Shown: positions 33,365-41,306 of the stretch, piece after piece | Numbering within the stretch: position 1 is the stretch's first letter | How the letters are laid out: the number at the start of each line of letters is the position of its first letter | From: Thermoplasmatales archaeon BRNA1 | Lineage (GTDB): Archaea; Thermoplasmatota; Thermoplasmata; Methanomassiliicoccales; Methanomethylophilaceae | Reading direction: 5' to 3' | DNA: 64,000 nt | Assembly: GCA_000350305.1 (NCBI GenBank) | Contig: CP002916.1 | Location: forward strand, 372,001-436,000 | Translations under genes and position numbers: made by a program | Notes under the pieces: model-generated | What the model was told of the DNA's origin: nothing | Databases searched by the model: none | The model's input: the letters and a program-made list of their open reading frames with translations, nothing else

Positions 33365-34686
33365 GCCGTTCCGAGCGCGTGAAGACCGTACACGACCCCG
33401 TCCACGGCGGGATCACCGTGGACGGTTTCTTCCTGGACATCCTGGACCGCCACGAGATGCAGAGGCTCAGAGGGATCAAGCAGCTGGGTTACAGCAATCT
33501 GATCTTCCCCGGAGCGAACCACACCCGTTTCGAGCACTGCCTCGGCACATATCATCTCGCGGGGAAGATGGCCAAAGCCATCGGCCTCACCGAGTGCGAC
33601 TCCATGGTAGTCCGCACCGCCGCGCTCATGCACGACATCTGCCACGCCCCCTTCTCCCATACCCTGGAGGGCCTCATGGAGGAGTCCACCGGACTCGACC
33701 ACATGGAACTGGCCAGGAATCTCATCATGGGGAAGTCGCGCACATACAGGAAGAGGGATTCCGACCTCTTCTCCGACGAGCCTCCGATCTGTGAGATCCT
33801 GGAGGACAACGGGGTGGATCCCGTCACGGTATGCGACCTCATCGCCTTCCCGGAGACCACCGATAAGGAGAACGACGAGCTTCAGATGTCCCTCGACGGC
33901 CCCGTGGACCACTTCCCTTCCAAGGACTACATCCACCAGATCATCCACGGACCCGTGGACGCCGACCAGATGGACTACCTCATGAGGGATGCCCACTACA
34001 CCGGCGTGGTGATGGGACACATCGATGTGGACAGGATACTGGCCACCCTGAGGGTGATCAACGACAGGATGTGCATCGAGAGGAGCGGTGCCCCGGCGGC
34101 GGAGGGGCTGATGGTCTCCCGTTCGCTGATGTACTCCTCCGTCTACTTCCACCAGTCCGTGAGGATCGTCAACAGGATGGTGGTGAAGGCCGCGGAGGCT
34201 TCCGGAATGGACATGTCGGACCTCTACCTCCTGGACGACAGCGATCTCCAGCAGGCGCTCCTGTCATGCGGAGGCGTTTCCTCGAGGATCATGAGGCTGA
34301 TACAGAACAGGCTGTTCTACAGGAAGGCCCTGACCGTCGGGACCGTGGACACGGACGAAGATCTGGCACTGTTGCTTTCCAAGTACACTTCGAGGAAGAA
34401 GAGGGCGGAGTTGGAGAAGGACATCGCCGACAGGGCAGGCATCGACGAGAGCGAGGTCTGCGTCGAGATGCCCTCGTCTTCTACACTGCTCTCCAAGATA
34501 CAGATCGGCAAGACAGACGTCTCGATTCTCGACAAGGACGGGAAGATACGCACGCTGTCGAAATCCTCGCCCATCGCCAAGTCCCTTCAGTCCAGGGACC
34601 CGTTCGGATGGAGCGTCGTCGTGGCGTGTCCGCCCGAGCACAGGGAATCCGTCAGCAAGGCGGCTACGAAGATCCTGGGGATCTGA
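33361..34686 (+). CDS. HD-domain phosphohydrolase, SAMHD1/dGTPase-like
   Basis: A 441-residue protein with the family start VKTVHDPVHGGITVDGFFLDILD and the LRGIKQLGYSNLIFPGANHTRFEHCLGTYHLA region that supplies the first histidine. The HD pair is in ALMHDICHAPFSHTLEG and a downstream D in DADQMDYLMRDAHYTGV. Such proteins usually hydrolyse dNTPs or related nucleotides. It overlaps the PUA gene (ATGA). An in-frame dispersed-word copy at 34362 is encoded with uncommon Leu codons (CTG GCA CTG TTG CTT). Confidence 0.88.
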   Translation: MSRSERVKTVHDPVHGGITVDGFFLDILDRHEMQRLRGIKQLGYSNLIFPGANHTRFEHCLGTYHLAGKMAKAIGLTECDSMVVRTAALMHDICHAPFSHTLEGLMEESTGLDHMELARNLIMGKSRTYRKRDSDLFSDEPPICEILEDNGVDPVTVCDLIAFPETTDKENDELQMSLDGPVDHFPSKDYIHQIIHGPVDADQMDYLMRDAHYTGVVMGHIDVDRILATLRVINDRMCIERSGAPAAEGLMVSRSLMYSSVYFHQSVRIVNRMVVKAAEASGMDMSDLYLLDDSDLQQALLSCGGVSSRIMRLIQNRLFYRKALTVGTVDTDEDLALLLSKYTSRKKRAELEKDIADRAGIDESEVCVEMPSSSTLLSKIQIGKTDVSILDKDGKIRTLSKSSPIAKSLQSRDPFGWSVVVACPPEHRESVSKAATKILGI

Positions 34687-36138
34687 TCATCCCTTGACGA
34701 CGCCGAACGGGACGAGCTTGGCGACCTTTGCGGTAAGGCCTGCGTTGCAGACGACGTCGATGATCTGGTTGACATCCTTGTAAGCGTCGGGGGCCTCCTC
34801 GAGGATGCCCTCGTCGGAACCGGATCTGAGGTAGATTCCCTGATCGGACATCTTCTTGCGTATCGCATCGACGTTGAGGTTCTCGATGGCGGCCTTCCTG
34901 GACATCTGTCTGCCGGCACCGTGGCAGGTGGAACCGAAGGTCTCCTGCATCGCACCCTTCCTTCCGGCGAGGACGTAGGTCCCGGTGCTCATATCGCCGG
35001 GGATGAGGACGGGCTGCCCGTAATCCCTGTATTTCTGGGTGATCTCGGACCTTCCGGGCGCGAAGGCGCGGGTGGCGCCCTTGCGGTGAACGAGGACATC
35101 TACGGAGTGGCCCTCGTAATCATGTCTCTCCTTCTTCGCGATGTTATGGGCGACGTCGTAGACGACGTCCATGCCGAGGTCCTCGGCGGATTCCCCGAGC
35201 ACCTGCTCGAAGGACTCCCTGGCCCAGTGGGTGATCATCTGCCTGTTGGTCCAGGCGTAGTTGGCTCCGCAGCACATGGCACCGAAGTACTCCTCGCCGA
35301 GCCTGTCCTTGAGGGGGGCGCAGGCGAGCTGTCTGTCCGGGAGATCCACCGACCGGGTCTTGATGTAGTGCTCCATCTTCTGGAGGTAGTCGGTGGCGAT
35401 CTGGTGTCCCACGCCGCGGGAACCGCAGTGGATGGTGATGGTGACTGTTCCTTTCTTCAGGCCGTAGGCCTTGGCGGTGGCCTCGTCGAAGACCTCGTCG
35501 ACGACGTCCAGTTCGAGGAAGTGGTTGCCCGATCCCAGGGAGCCGAGCTCGGGGAGACCCCTCTTGCGGGATTTCTCGCCGACTCCGGTTTGATCGGCTT
35601 CCTTCATGCAGCCCTCCTCCTCGGTGGCCTTGAGGTCCTCCTCCCAGCCGTAGCCGTTCTCTATGGCCCATCTGGAACCTATGTCCAGGATGTCGGAGAG
35701 ATCTTTCTGGGTGACTCTGGTGAGCCCCTTGGAACCCAGGCCGGAGGGGACGTTCCTGTACAGGGCGTCCATGAGGGGTCTGATTCTGTCCCCGATGTCC
35801 CCGAGGGTGATGTCTGTCTTGATCAGGCGGACGCCGCAGTTGATGTCGAAACCGATTCCCCCGGGGGAGATGGAGCCCTCGTTGACGTCCACGGCCGCGA
35901 CGCCGCCGATGGGGAAGCCGTAGCCCCAGTGGATGTCCGGCATCGCCATGGAGTTGCCGACGATCTCGGGGAGGCAGGCCACGTTGGCCGCCTGCTGCGG
36001 GGAATTGTCCTGAACGACATGTGCCAGGAGCTGCTCGTTGGAGTAGATGACAGCGTTCGTGCGCATTCCCGGGAACTCGTCCTTGGGGATCATCCATCTG
36101 TTGTCGTCGATCTTCTCGAGCCTTCCCTGCCACGTCAT
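34687..36138 (-). CDS. rtcB: RtcB-type 3'-phosphate/5'-OH RNA ligase
   Basis: A 483-residue GTP- and Mn-dependent RNA ligase that seals tRNA exons after intron removal and repairs RNA. Family blocks are QAANVACLPEIVG, MPDIHWGYGFPIGG, the Mn-binding Cys in GIGFDINCGVRLI, GSGNHFLELD, HCGSRGVGHQIA and the GMP-attachment HGAGRQMSR region near the C-terminus. No intein is present. It lies directly downstream of the tRNA-His gene on the same strand. Confidence 0.96.
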   Translation of the reverse strand: MTWQGRLEKIDDNRWMIPKDEFPGMRTNAVIYSNEQLLAHVVQDNSPQQAANVACLPEIVGNSMAMPDIHWGYGFPIGGVAAVDVNEGSISPGGIGFDINCGVRLIKTDITLGDIGDRIRPLMDALYRNVPSGLGSKGLTRVTQKDLSDILDIGSRWAIENGYGWEEDLKATEEEGCMKEADQTGVGEKSRKRGLPELGSLGSGNHFLELDVVDEVFDEATAKAYGLKKGTVTITIHCGSRGVGHQIATDYLQKMEHYIKTRSVDLPDRQLACAPLKDRLGEEYFGAMCCGANYAWTNRQMITHWARESFEQVLGESAEDLGMDVVYDVAHNIAKKERHDYEGHSVDVLVHRKGATRAFAPGRSEITQKYRDYGQPVLIPGDMSTGTYVLAGRKGAMQETFGSTCHGAGRQMSRKAAIENLNVDAIRKKMSDQGIYLRSGSDEGILEEAPDAYKDVNQIIDVVCNAGLTAKVAKLVPFGVVKG

Positions 36139-36214
36139 GGTGATTGCCCCTAGGCCTCGGTTTTAGATAAAAGATGGCATGGTCGGACGGAGGACGGACT
36201 GAAAAGAAAAGAGG

Positions 36215-36289
36215 GGCCGGGACCGAGATTTGAACCCGAGTCAAGAGATCCACAGTCTCCTAGGATAACCAAGCTACCCCATCCCAGCC
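36215..36289 (-). tRNA. tRNA-His (GTG anticodon)
   Basis: Read on the minus strand: acceptor GCTGGGA/TCCCGGC with one G:U, a G at -1 (36289) facing discriminator C (36215), D arm GGGTAGCTTGGTTATCC, anticodon loop CTGTGGA and T loop TTCAAAT. The encoded G-1:C73 pair is the identity element of tRNA-His. No intron is seen and CCA is not encoded. A TATA-like stretch lies about 45 bp upstream (36331-36341). Confidence 0.95.
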
Positions 36290-36357
36290 AATTGTTTTGG
36301 TAATGTGGATAGACGGTCAATCTGGTCGTCGTTAATAAAAGTTATCATAAAAAGTGA

Positions 36358-36377
36358 TCCCGCCCATGGGGGCGGGA
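36358..36377 (-). terminator. Terminator of the CoM methyltransferase gene
   Basis: TCCCGCCC (36358-36365) pairs with GGGCGGGA (36370-36377). On the minus strand it is followed by CACTTTTTAT. It lies 27 bp beyond the methyltransferase stop. Confidence 0.65.
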
Positions 36378-36404
36378 AGTAGTTTTAGGAGTCTTCTTCC
36401 GGAA

Positions 36405-37454
36405 TCAGCGGGAGAAAGCCTTGACGGCGTCGACGAAGGCCTGCATGTTCTCGTCAGCGGTTGCGGGGGCGATACCGCATCCGGAGGAGATGATGTGGAA
36501 GCCTGCGTCGCAGGACCTGAAGACACCCTCCTTGACTTCCTCGGGGGTTCCCTGGAAGAGGGGCTTAACGGATCCGACGTTTCCGACGAGGACGCACTTG
36601 TCTCCGACGGCCTTGACAGCCTCGTAGGAGTCGACCTTCTCCTCGATGGAGATTCCCTTGACAGATCCGCCGACGACGGCCATCTGGTCGAGGATGGGGG
36701 TGGTGTCTCCGCAGATGTGGAGGATGTTTCCGAGTCCGCCCTTGGTGGATCCGAGGGATCCGAGGACGGCCTTTCCAGCTGCCTCCTGGAACATGTCGGG
36801 GGCGAGCATGTCGGTGGACGCGGAGGGCTCGGACATCTGGATGATGTCTGCTCCGGCGTCGATGACTGCCTGTCCGTATGCCTTGCAGATGGGGGTGACT
36901 GCGTCGACCCACTTGTCGACCATCTCAGGAGCCATCATCATTCCGAAGATGAGGTTCTCGGTGGAGACCATGTGTCCGGCGAGGGTGAAGGGTCCGGTGG
37001 TTCCGGCGACGACGCAGTAGTCCTTGCCCATGTCGTTCTTGAGGATCTCGCAGGATTTGATGACCTCGGCGACGCGTCCTCCCTTGAGGAACTCGTCGAC
37101 GGACATCATGGCGGAGGGATCGTCGTAGACACCCTCCATGCAGTCGAACTTGAAGGGGTGGCTCTTGATCATAGGAGCGGCGTCCCTCTTGTCGACGGCG
37201 ACGGTGCATCCGAGCCTCTCGGCCTCAGCGGTGAGGCAGAAGGAGGTCCTGACGCACTCGAATCCGAAAACGGTGGCCTGTGCAGCTGCGAGCTTCGCCA
37301 TGATCTTGGCGTCCTTGTGGGCCTCGGGCCATGCGGCGCCGGTCTTGTCCATCTGTCCGAGGGTAGCGGACTGGGTGAAGATAGCTGCCGGAGGGCGGTC
37401 GAGGTTCTCTTTGTTCATAGCTGCGGTTACTCTTTCCCTGGGAGTCATTGCCAT
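36405..37454 (-). CDS. Methylcobamide:CoM methyltransferase, MtaA/MtbA family
   Basis: A 349-residue zinc enzyme of the uroporphyrinogen-decarboxylase fold that moves the methyl group from a methylated corrinoid protein to coenzyme M, making the MCR substrate. It shows MTPRERVTAAMNKEN, ECVRTSFCLTAEAERLGC and the zinc-site HICGDTTPILD with a later SSGCGIAP Cys (His-x-Cys...Cys). MtaA (methanol) and MtbA (methylamine) cannot be separated by eye. The minus-strand promoter has a TATA box (about 37489-37501) and SD AAGGAGA. As a stand-alone gene it may serve several methyl donors. Confidence 0.93.
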   Translation of the reverse strand: MAMTPRERVTAAMNKENLDRPPAAIFTQSATLGQMDKTGAAWPEAHKDAKIMAKLAAAQATVFGFECVRTSFCLTAEAERLGCTVAVDKRDAAPMIKSHPFKFDCMEGVYDDPSAMMSVDEFLKGGRVAEVIKSCEILKNDMGKDYCVVAGTTGPFTLAGHMVSTENLIFGMMMAPEMVDKWVDAVTPICKAYGQAVIDAGADIIQMSEPSASTDMLAPDMFQEAAGKAVLGSLGSTKGGLGNILHICGDTTPILDQMAVVGGSVKGISIEEKVDSYEAVKAVGDKCVLVGNVGSVKPLFQGTPEEVKEGVFRSCDAGFHIISSGCGIAPATADENMQAFVDAVKAFSR

Positions 37455-37510
37455 GGTAATATTCTCCTTGGAACTCGTAATTAGGATTAAGGTATAAAAC
37501 GTTAAGGCGA
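37455..37510 (-). promoter_or_regulatory. Promoter and SD of the CoM methyltransferase gene
   Basis: On the minus strand CGTTTTATACCTT (about 37489-37501) is the TATA box, giving a leader of about 20 nt with AAGGAGA 8-14 nt before the ATG. This is one of the few strong SD starts in the window, as for mcrB. Confidence 0.55.
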
Positions 37511-37559
37511 ACGGTTGGCGACTACCAATCCAATTATGAGCGGAAATGGACTGATTCGT

Positions 37560-38288
37560 TCAGATTGTGAGCCTTGTGATGTCCTCCAGACGCCCCAGGT
37601 CGATGAGGCCGAGGTCGGAGACGCCGTAGATGTCCGCCTCCTCCAGGTCGCAGGACCTGAGGGCGGGGGCCATGACGGCGTCCGGCCCGGGGTTCAGGTC
37701 GTTGCCGGAGGCGAAGGGGCTGAACGGGGGGATGACGATGACGCCCTCGTTCTTCGCCACAACGTAGCACTGGAGCTTGACTCCCCCGGAGAGCTCGCCG
37801 GGGATCTTCACCGAGGGGTGCTCGTGGCCGATGATGACCGGGCGGATGCCCGAATCCACGTGGCCGTGCTCCAGATGATATCCGCCGATGTCGATGGACT
37901 CCATGGCGGTAAGGCCGACGTCGGCCAGGATGTTCTGGAGGTAGTTGTCGTGGTTCCCCCTGATGACGACGGTCTCGGCGGCGTCGGAGACCAGCTTCAT
38001 GATGGAACGCACCTCCTCCCGGGCCCCGTAGCTGGAGCGGCGGAAGTCGTGCTTGATGTCCCCCAGGAGAACGATCCTGGAGGGCTCGTAGGTGTCGAGG
38101 ATGCGGTTGAGGGAGTCCCTCACCGAATCGGTGTTGATGCGGGGGATGAACATCCCGTCCGCCTCGAGGGCGCTCTCGTAGCCGAGATGCAGGTCGCCGA
38201 TCACCGCGGTGGGGCCGTCGTCGAGGACGAGGCAGCGGTCGTTGGTGATGGTGACGCCCGGGAGGACCCGGAGCTTTCTGACGCCCAT
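37560..38288 (-). CDS. Calcineurin-like metallophosphoesterase
   Basis: A 242-residue phosphoesterase with the full metal-binding series: GDLHLGYESALEADG, VLLGDIKHDF, VIRGNHDNYL, the His of GHVDSG and GHEHPS. The family is usually found beside DNA repair helicases or nucleases. Here it is divergent from a RecJ-like nuclease, which supports a nucleic-acid role (inference). Substrate unknown. Confidence 0.88.
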   Translation of the reverse strand: MGVRKLRVLPGVTITNDRCLVLDDGPTAVIGDLHLGYESALEADGMFIPRINTDSVRDSLNRILDTYEPSRIVLLGDIKHDFRRSSYGAREEVRSIMKLVSDAAETVVIRGNHDNYLQNILADVGLTAMESIDIGGYHLEHGHVDSGIRPVIIGHEHPSVKIPGELSGGVKLQCYVVAKNEGVIVIPPFSPFASGNDLNPGPDAVMAPALRSCDLEEADIYGVSDLGLIDLGRLEDITRLTI

Positions 38289-38326
38289 GGGGGCCCATGG
38301 GCTTTCGGGTTATCATTGTTTTTGGC

Positions 38327-38361
38327 GGTCTTTTATAGTGCAAAATCCATCTAGACATATC
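38327..38361 (+). promoter_or_regulatory. Leaderless promoter of the RecJ-like gene
   Basis: TCTTTTATAGTG (about 38327-38338) is a TATA box about 27 nt before ATG 38362. Confidence 0.5.
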
Positions 38362-39792
38362 ATGCAAGACGTAACGTATCCTGCCGGCATGTCCCCGAAG
38401 CTCGTGGACGAGCTCCGGAGGGCCGCCTCCCTCCTGAGGAAGGCGGGCAGCGTACGCATCGTCACACACATCGATGCCGACGGGATCTCCGCGGGATCCA
38501 TAGCCGCCTTGGCGGTGCAGAGGCTCGGGATCCCCCACACCCTGGTCTTCGAGAAGAAGATCACCGACCCCGTGATTGAGGGGATAAATTCCTGCCCGGA
38601 GGACGTAGTGTGGATCTGCGACCTGGGGTCCGCATACATGTCCCAGTTTACCAGGAACGGGATAGTCGTGACCGACCACCACGTCCCCGACGGAAAGTGG
38701 AGGTCTGGACAGTCGTTCCTGGATTCCTTCAGGGCATCCTACCAGATGAACCCCCACCTCTACGGCCTGAACGGCTCGTACGAGGTCTGCGGTGCGGGGA
38801 TGACCTATCTCCTGGCGAAGGAGATCGACCCCCGGAACATCGACCTGGCGTACCTGGCGGTCGTGGGTGCCGTGGGGGACTTCCAGGACACCCGCGAATC
38901 CAGGCTGGTGAGCTGGAACCGCATGATCCTGGAGGATGCCGTCTCCAACGGCGACGTCTCCGTGGAGAAGGGGATCCGCTACTTCGGGAGGGAATCCCGC
39001 CCAATCGCACAGTTCCTTGAGCACGGGGAGGACCCCCGTGCGGAGGGGTTATCCGACGACAGGGACGGATGTCTGGCACTGTTGGAGGGATACGGCATAG
39101 AGCAGTTCGCCGAGGACGGTACGAGGCGCACCTGGGCCGATCTGGATGCCTCCGAGAGGGCGGTACTGACGGACGCCGTCTCGGAGAGGATCCCCGACGA
39201 GGCGGACCGCGCCCGTCTGGTGGGCGAGGTGTACACCGTCAACCGCTACGAGCTCCATTCAGGACTGCATGACGTGAAGGAATTCTCGACGGTCCTGAAT
39301 TCATGCGGGAGATACGACGACGCGGAGACCGGCGCCAGGCTCTGCATGGGGGACCTATCAGCCCTCAAGGATGCCGAGAGGAACCGCCGCGACCACCGTA
39401 AGAACATCTCCGTCGCCCTGCAGATGGTGAAGGACAACCACCTGATCCGCAGGAGGAAGTACCTCCAGTACTTCGATGCTGGCACTGATATAAGGGAAAC
39501 CGTCGTGGGCATCGTGGCGGGGATGGTCCTGAGCTCGGACGAGGCAGACCCCTACCTCCCCATAATCGCTTTCGCAGCCGCCGACGACGGCATCAAGGTC
39601 TCCGCCAGGGCTTCCCGCCCGCTGATCTCGAAGGGACTGGACCTCTCCCAGATCATGAAGGATGCCGCCGAGGCCGTGGGAGGCCTGGGCGGAGGCCACA
39701 GCGTGGCAGCCGGGGCCACCATCCCCGAGGGTACCCAGGAGAGGTTCCTGGACGAGGTCGAGAAGCTGGTCTCCAGGCAGATCTCGTCGTGA
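38362..39792 (+). CDS. RecJ-like DHH/DHHA1 phosphoesterase (GAN-type single-strand nuclease)
   Basis: A 476-residue archaeal RecJ homologue. DHH motifs are VTHIDADGISAGS, WICDLGSAY, VTDHHVPDG and AVGDFQD. The C-terminal DHHA1 domain has GGLGGGHSVAAGATIP. Archaeal members act with GINS/CMG at forks or as RNA/DNA 5'-3' exonucleases. Two copies of the dispersed word lie in-frame at 39072 and 39478; the second spells GCT GGC ACT GAT ATA, all unusual codons here. Confidence 0.9.
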   Translation: MQDVTYPAGMSPKLVDELRRAASLLRKAGSVRIVTHIDADGISAGSIAALAVQRLGIPHTLVFEKKITDPVIEGINSCPEDVVWICDLGSAYMSQFTRNGIVVTDHHVPDGKWRSGQSFLDSFRASYQMNPHLYGLNGSYEVCGAGMTYLLAKEIDPRNIDLAYLAVVGAVGDFQDTRESRLVSWNRMILEDAVSNGDVSVEKGIRYFGRESRPIAQFLEHGEDPRAEGLSDDRDGCLALLEGYGIEQFAEDGTRRTWADLDASERAVLTDAVSERIPDEADRARLVGEVYTVNRYELHSGLHDVKEFSTVLNSCGRYDDAETGARLCMGDLSALKDAERNRRDHRKNISVALQMVKDNHLIRRRKYLQYFDAGTDIRETVVGIVAGMVLSSDEADPYLPIIAFAAADDGIKVSARASRPLISKGLDLSQIMKDAAEAVGGLGGGHSVAAGATIPEGTQERFLDEVEKLVSRQISS

Positions 39793-39807
39793 TTATCAGA
39801 AAAAGAG

Positions 39808-39825
39808 GCCGGGGCGTTCCCCGGC
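39808..39825. terminator. Bidirectional terminator between recJ-like gene and argF
   Basis: GCCGGGG (39808-39814) pairs with CCCCGGC (39819-39825) around CGTT, between convergent stops. Confidence 0.6.
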
Positions 39826-39833
39826 TAAGAGTT

Positions 39834-40751
39834 TCAGTCCTTCATCAGGGTGTACAGCACGGCCTTCTGGGCGTGGAGCCTGTTCTCGGCCTGGTCGAAG
39901 ACGACGCTGTGCGGACCCTCGATGACCTCGTTGGTGATCTCCTGCCCGCGGTGTGCGGGGAGGCAGTGCATCACGATGCAGTCGGGCTTCGCGATGGACA
40001 GGAGGTCGTCGTTGATCTGGTACTTGTGGAAGAGTTTGACTGCCGCCTCCACGGGGGTGTTGTCGCCCATGGAGATCCAGGTGTCGGTGTACAGGACGTC
40101 GGCGTCCACGCACGCTTCCGTGGGTTCGTGGGAGGCGATGATCTTGCTACCGTTGGCATCGGCGATCCTCGCCGCTCCGAGCATGATCTCCGCGTTGGGC
40201 ATCCTGGTCGCGGGGCAGCATGCCACCATGTCGACACCGAGGATGGCGCAGGCGTACAGGAGGGAGTTGCAGACGTTGTTTCCGTCCCCGAGGTAGACGA
40301 GCTTCTTCCCCCTGAGCTCTCCTTTCTTCTCCTTGATGGTGACCATGTCCGCCAGGGCCTGGCAGGGATGCTCGAGGTCGTCGAGACCGGAGATGACTGG
40401 CACAGTTGTCCACTCGCCGAGCTTGTCCATCATCTTGTAGTCGAAGGCGCGGTACATGATGCCGTGGACGAAGCGGGAGAGGACCCTGGCGGTGTCCTCC
40501 ACGGTCTCGCCGTGCCCCATCTGCATCTTGGTAACGTCGAGGTAGAGGGCGTGTCCCCCCAGCTCGGTGATCGCCACGTCGAAGGATGTCCTGGTCCTGG
40601 TGGAGGGCTTCTCGAACATCATGGCGAGGGTCTTGCCCGCGAGGGGGTCGCCGTGGTGCCCGCGCCCTTTCTTGAGCTTGATTGCGAGATCGACGAGCGC
40701 CGGCCACTCGTCCTTCATGTCTAGTACGGAAATAAGGTTCCTCTTTCCCAT
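39834..40751 (-). CDS. argF: Ornithine carbamoyltransferase
   Basis: A 305-residue enzyme of arginine synthesis that makes citrulline from ornithine and carbamoyl phosphate. The carbamoyl-phosphate motif is STRTRTSFDVA, followed by FVHGIMYRAF, HPCQALADM and the ornithine-side HCLPAHRG. I chose ATG 40751 because the family starts at about MGKRNLISVLDM and a TATA-like TACTTTATCA sits roughly 30 nt upstream with no SD, suggesting a leaderless mRNA. Longer in-frame starts exist but show no similarity. Confidence 0.95.
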   Translation of the reverse strand: MGKRNLISVLDMKDEWPALVDLAIKLKKGRGHHGDPLAGKTLAMMFEKPSTRTRTSFDVAITELGGHALYLDVTKMQMGHGETVEDTARVLSRFVHGIMYRAFDYKMMDKLGEWTTVPVISGLDDLEHPCQALADMVTIKEKKGELRGKKLVYLGDGNNVCNSLLYACAILGVDMVACCPATRMPNAEIMLGAARIADANGSKIIASHEPTEACVDADVLYTDTWISMGDNTPVEAAVKLFHKYQINDDLLSIAKPDCIVMHCLPAHRGQEITNEVIEGPHSVVFDQAENRLHAQKAVLYTLMKD

Positions 40752-41306
40752 GGGGAGGTGATGGGAGAGAATGATAAAGTAACTTGCTACCGATTGCTTG
40801 ATTGGTGAATCGGGAAGGAGCATGATTTCGGGTTTCAGGTGTCCTATCATGGGAGGAGAATCAACGTTCTATGCAACGACATCGGTGTTTGGTGTATGCA
40901 CAATTCTGCAGGTTCAGAATTTTGATTGAAATATTCTATAACCCGATTATGTTAGTCGCAATATGTTTTATATCCTATGCATCCGATATATCCCGACAAG
41001 GTAGAATCAGACGAAATGACGTCTGTCTCTCCGGTGGGACTTTGGGAGAGCGGTCGATGATGAAAGCGACCGGCGGATTCTGCAGATCCGTACTACCAGC
41101 GTGAACAGAGAAGGTGGTCAGTACGGTCCGCATACGCCCTGATGTCTTTTCGGCAGGATTTGCCAGTTGTTCTAGCAACGGCTCTGACGGAATCGGGCTG
41201 ATGCGTCCTCTTGAACATGCCTTCATCAGATCATCCGGCCTTTTTTCCCATCCTTTCGCAAGAATGATTGCACGGTCGGAACCTTTGATCATAAAAGAGT
41301 GATTAT
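40752..41306 (+). promoter_or_regulatory. 555-bp gene-free region upstream of the large surface protein
   Basis: Base composition is clearly more AT-rich than its neighbours. TTTTATATCC near 40968-40977 is a good TATA box, implying a leader of about 300 nt before ATG 41307. The putative leader contains stems such as GGTCG/CGACC near 41053-41074; ATTCTG/CAGAAT (about 40902-40919) is upstream of the box. A second TATA-like stretch lies close to the ATG (near 41290). No coding sequence or known riboswitch is recognised. Confidence 0.4.

Noticed and set aside
36405-37454. Pyrrolysine (in-frame TAG) in the methyltransferase gene
   Set aside because: The reading frame is uninterrupted; MtaA/MtbA enzymes do not use Pyl.
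40871-41104. Small open frame in the surface-protein leader
   Set aside because: No ribosome-binding site, no family resemblance and codon use unlike the genome.
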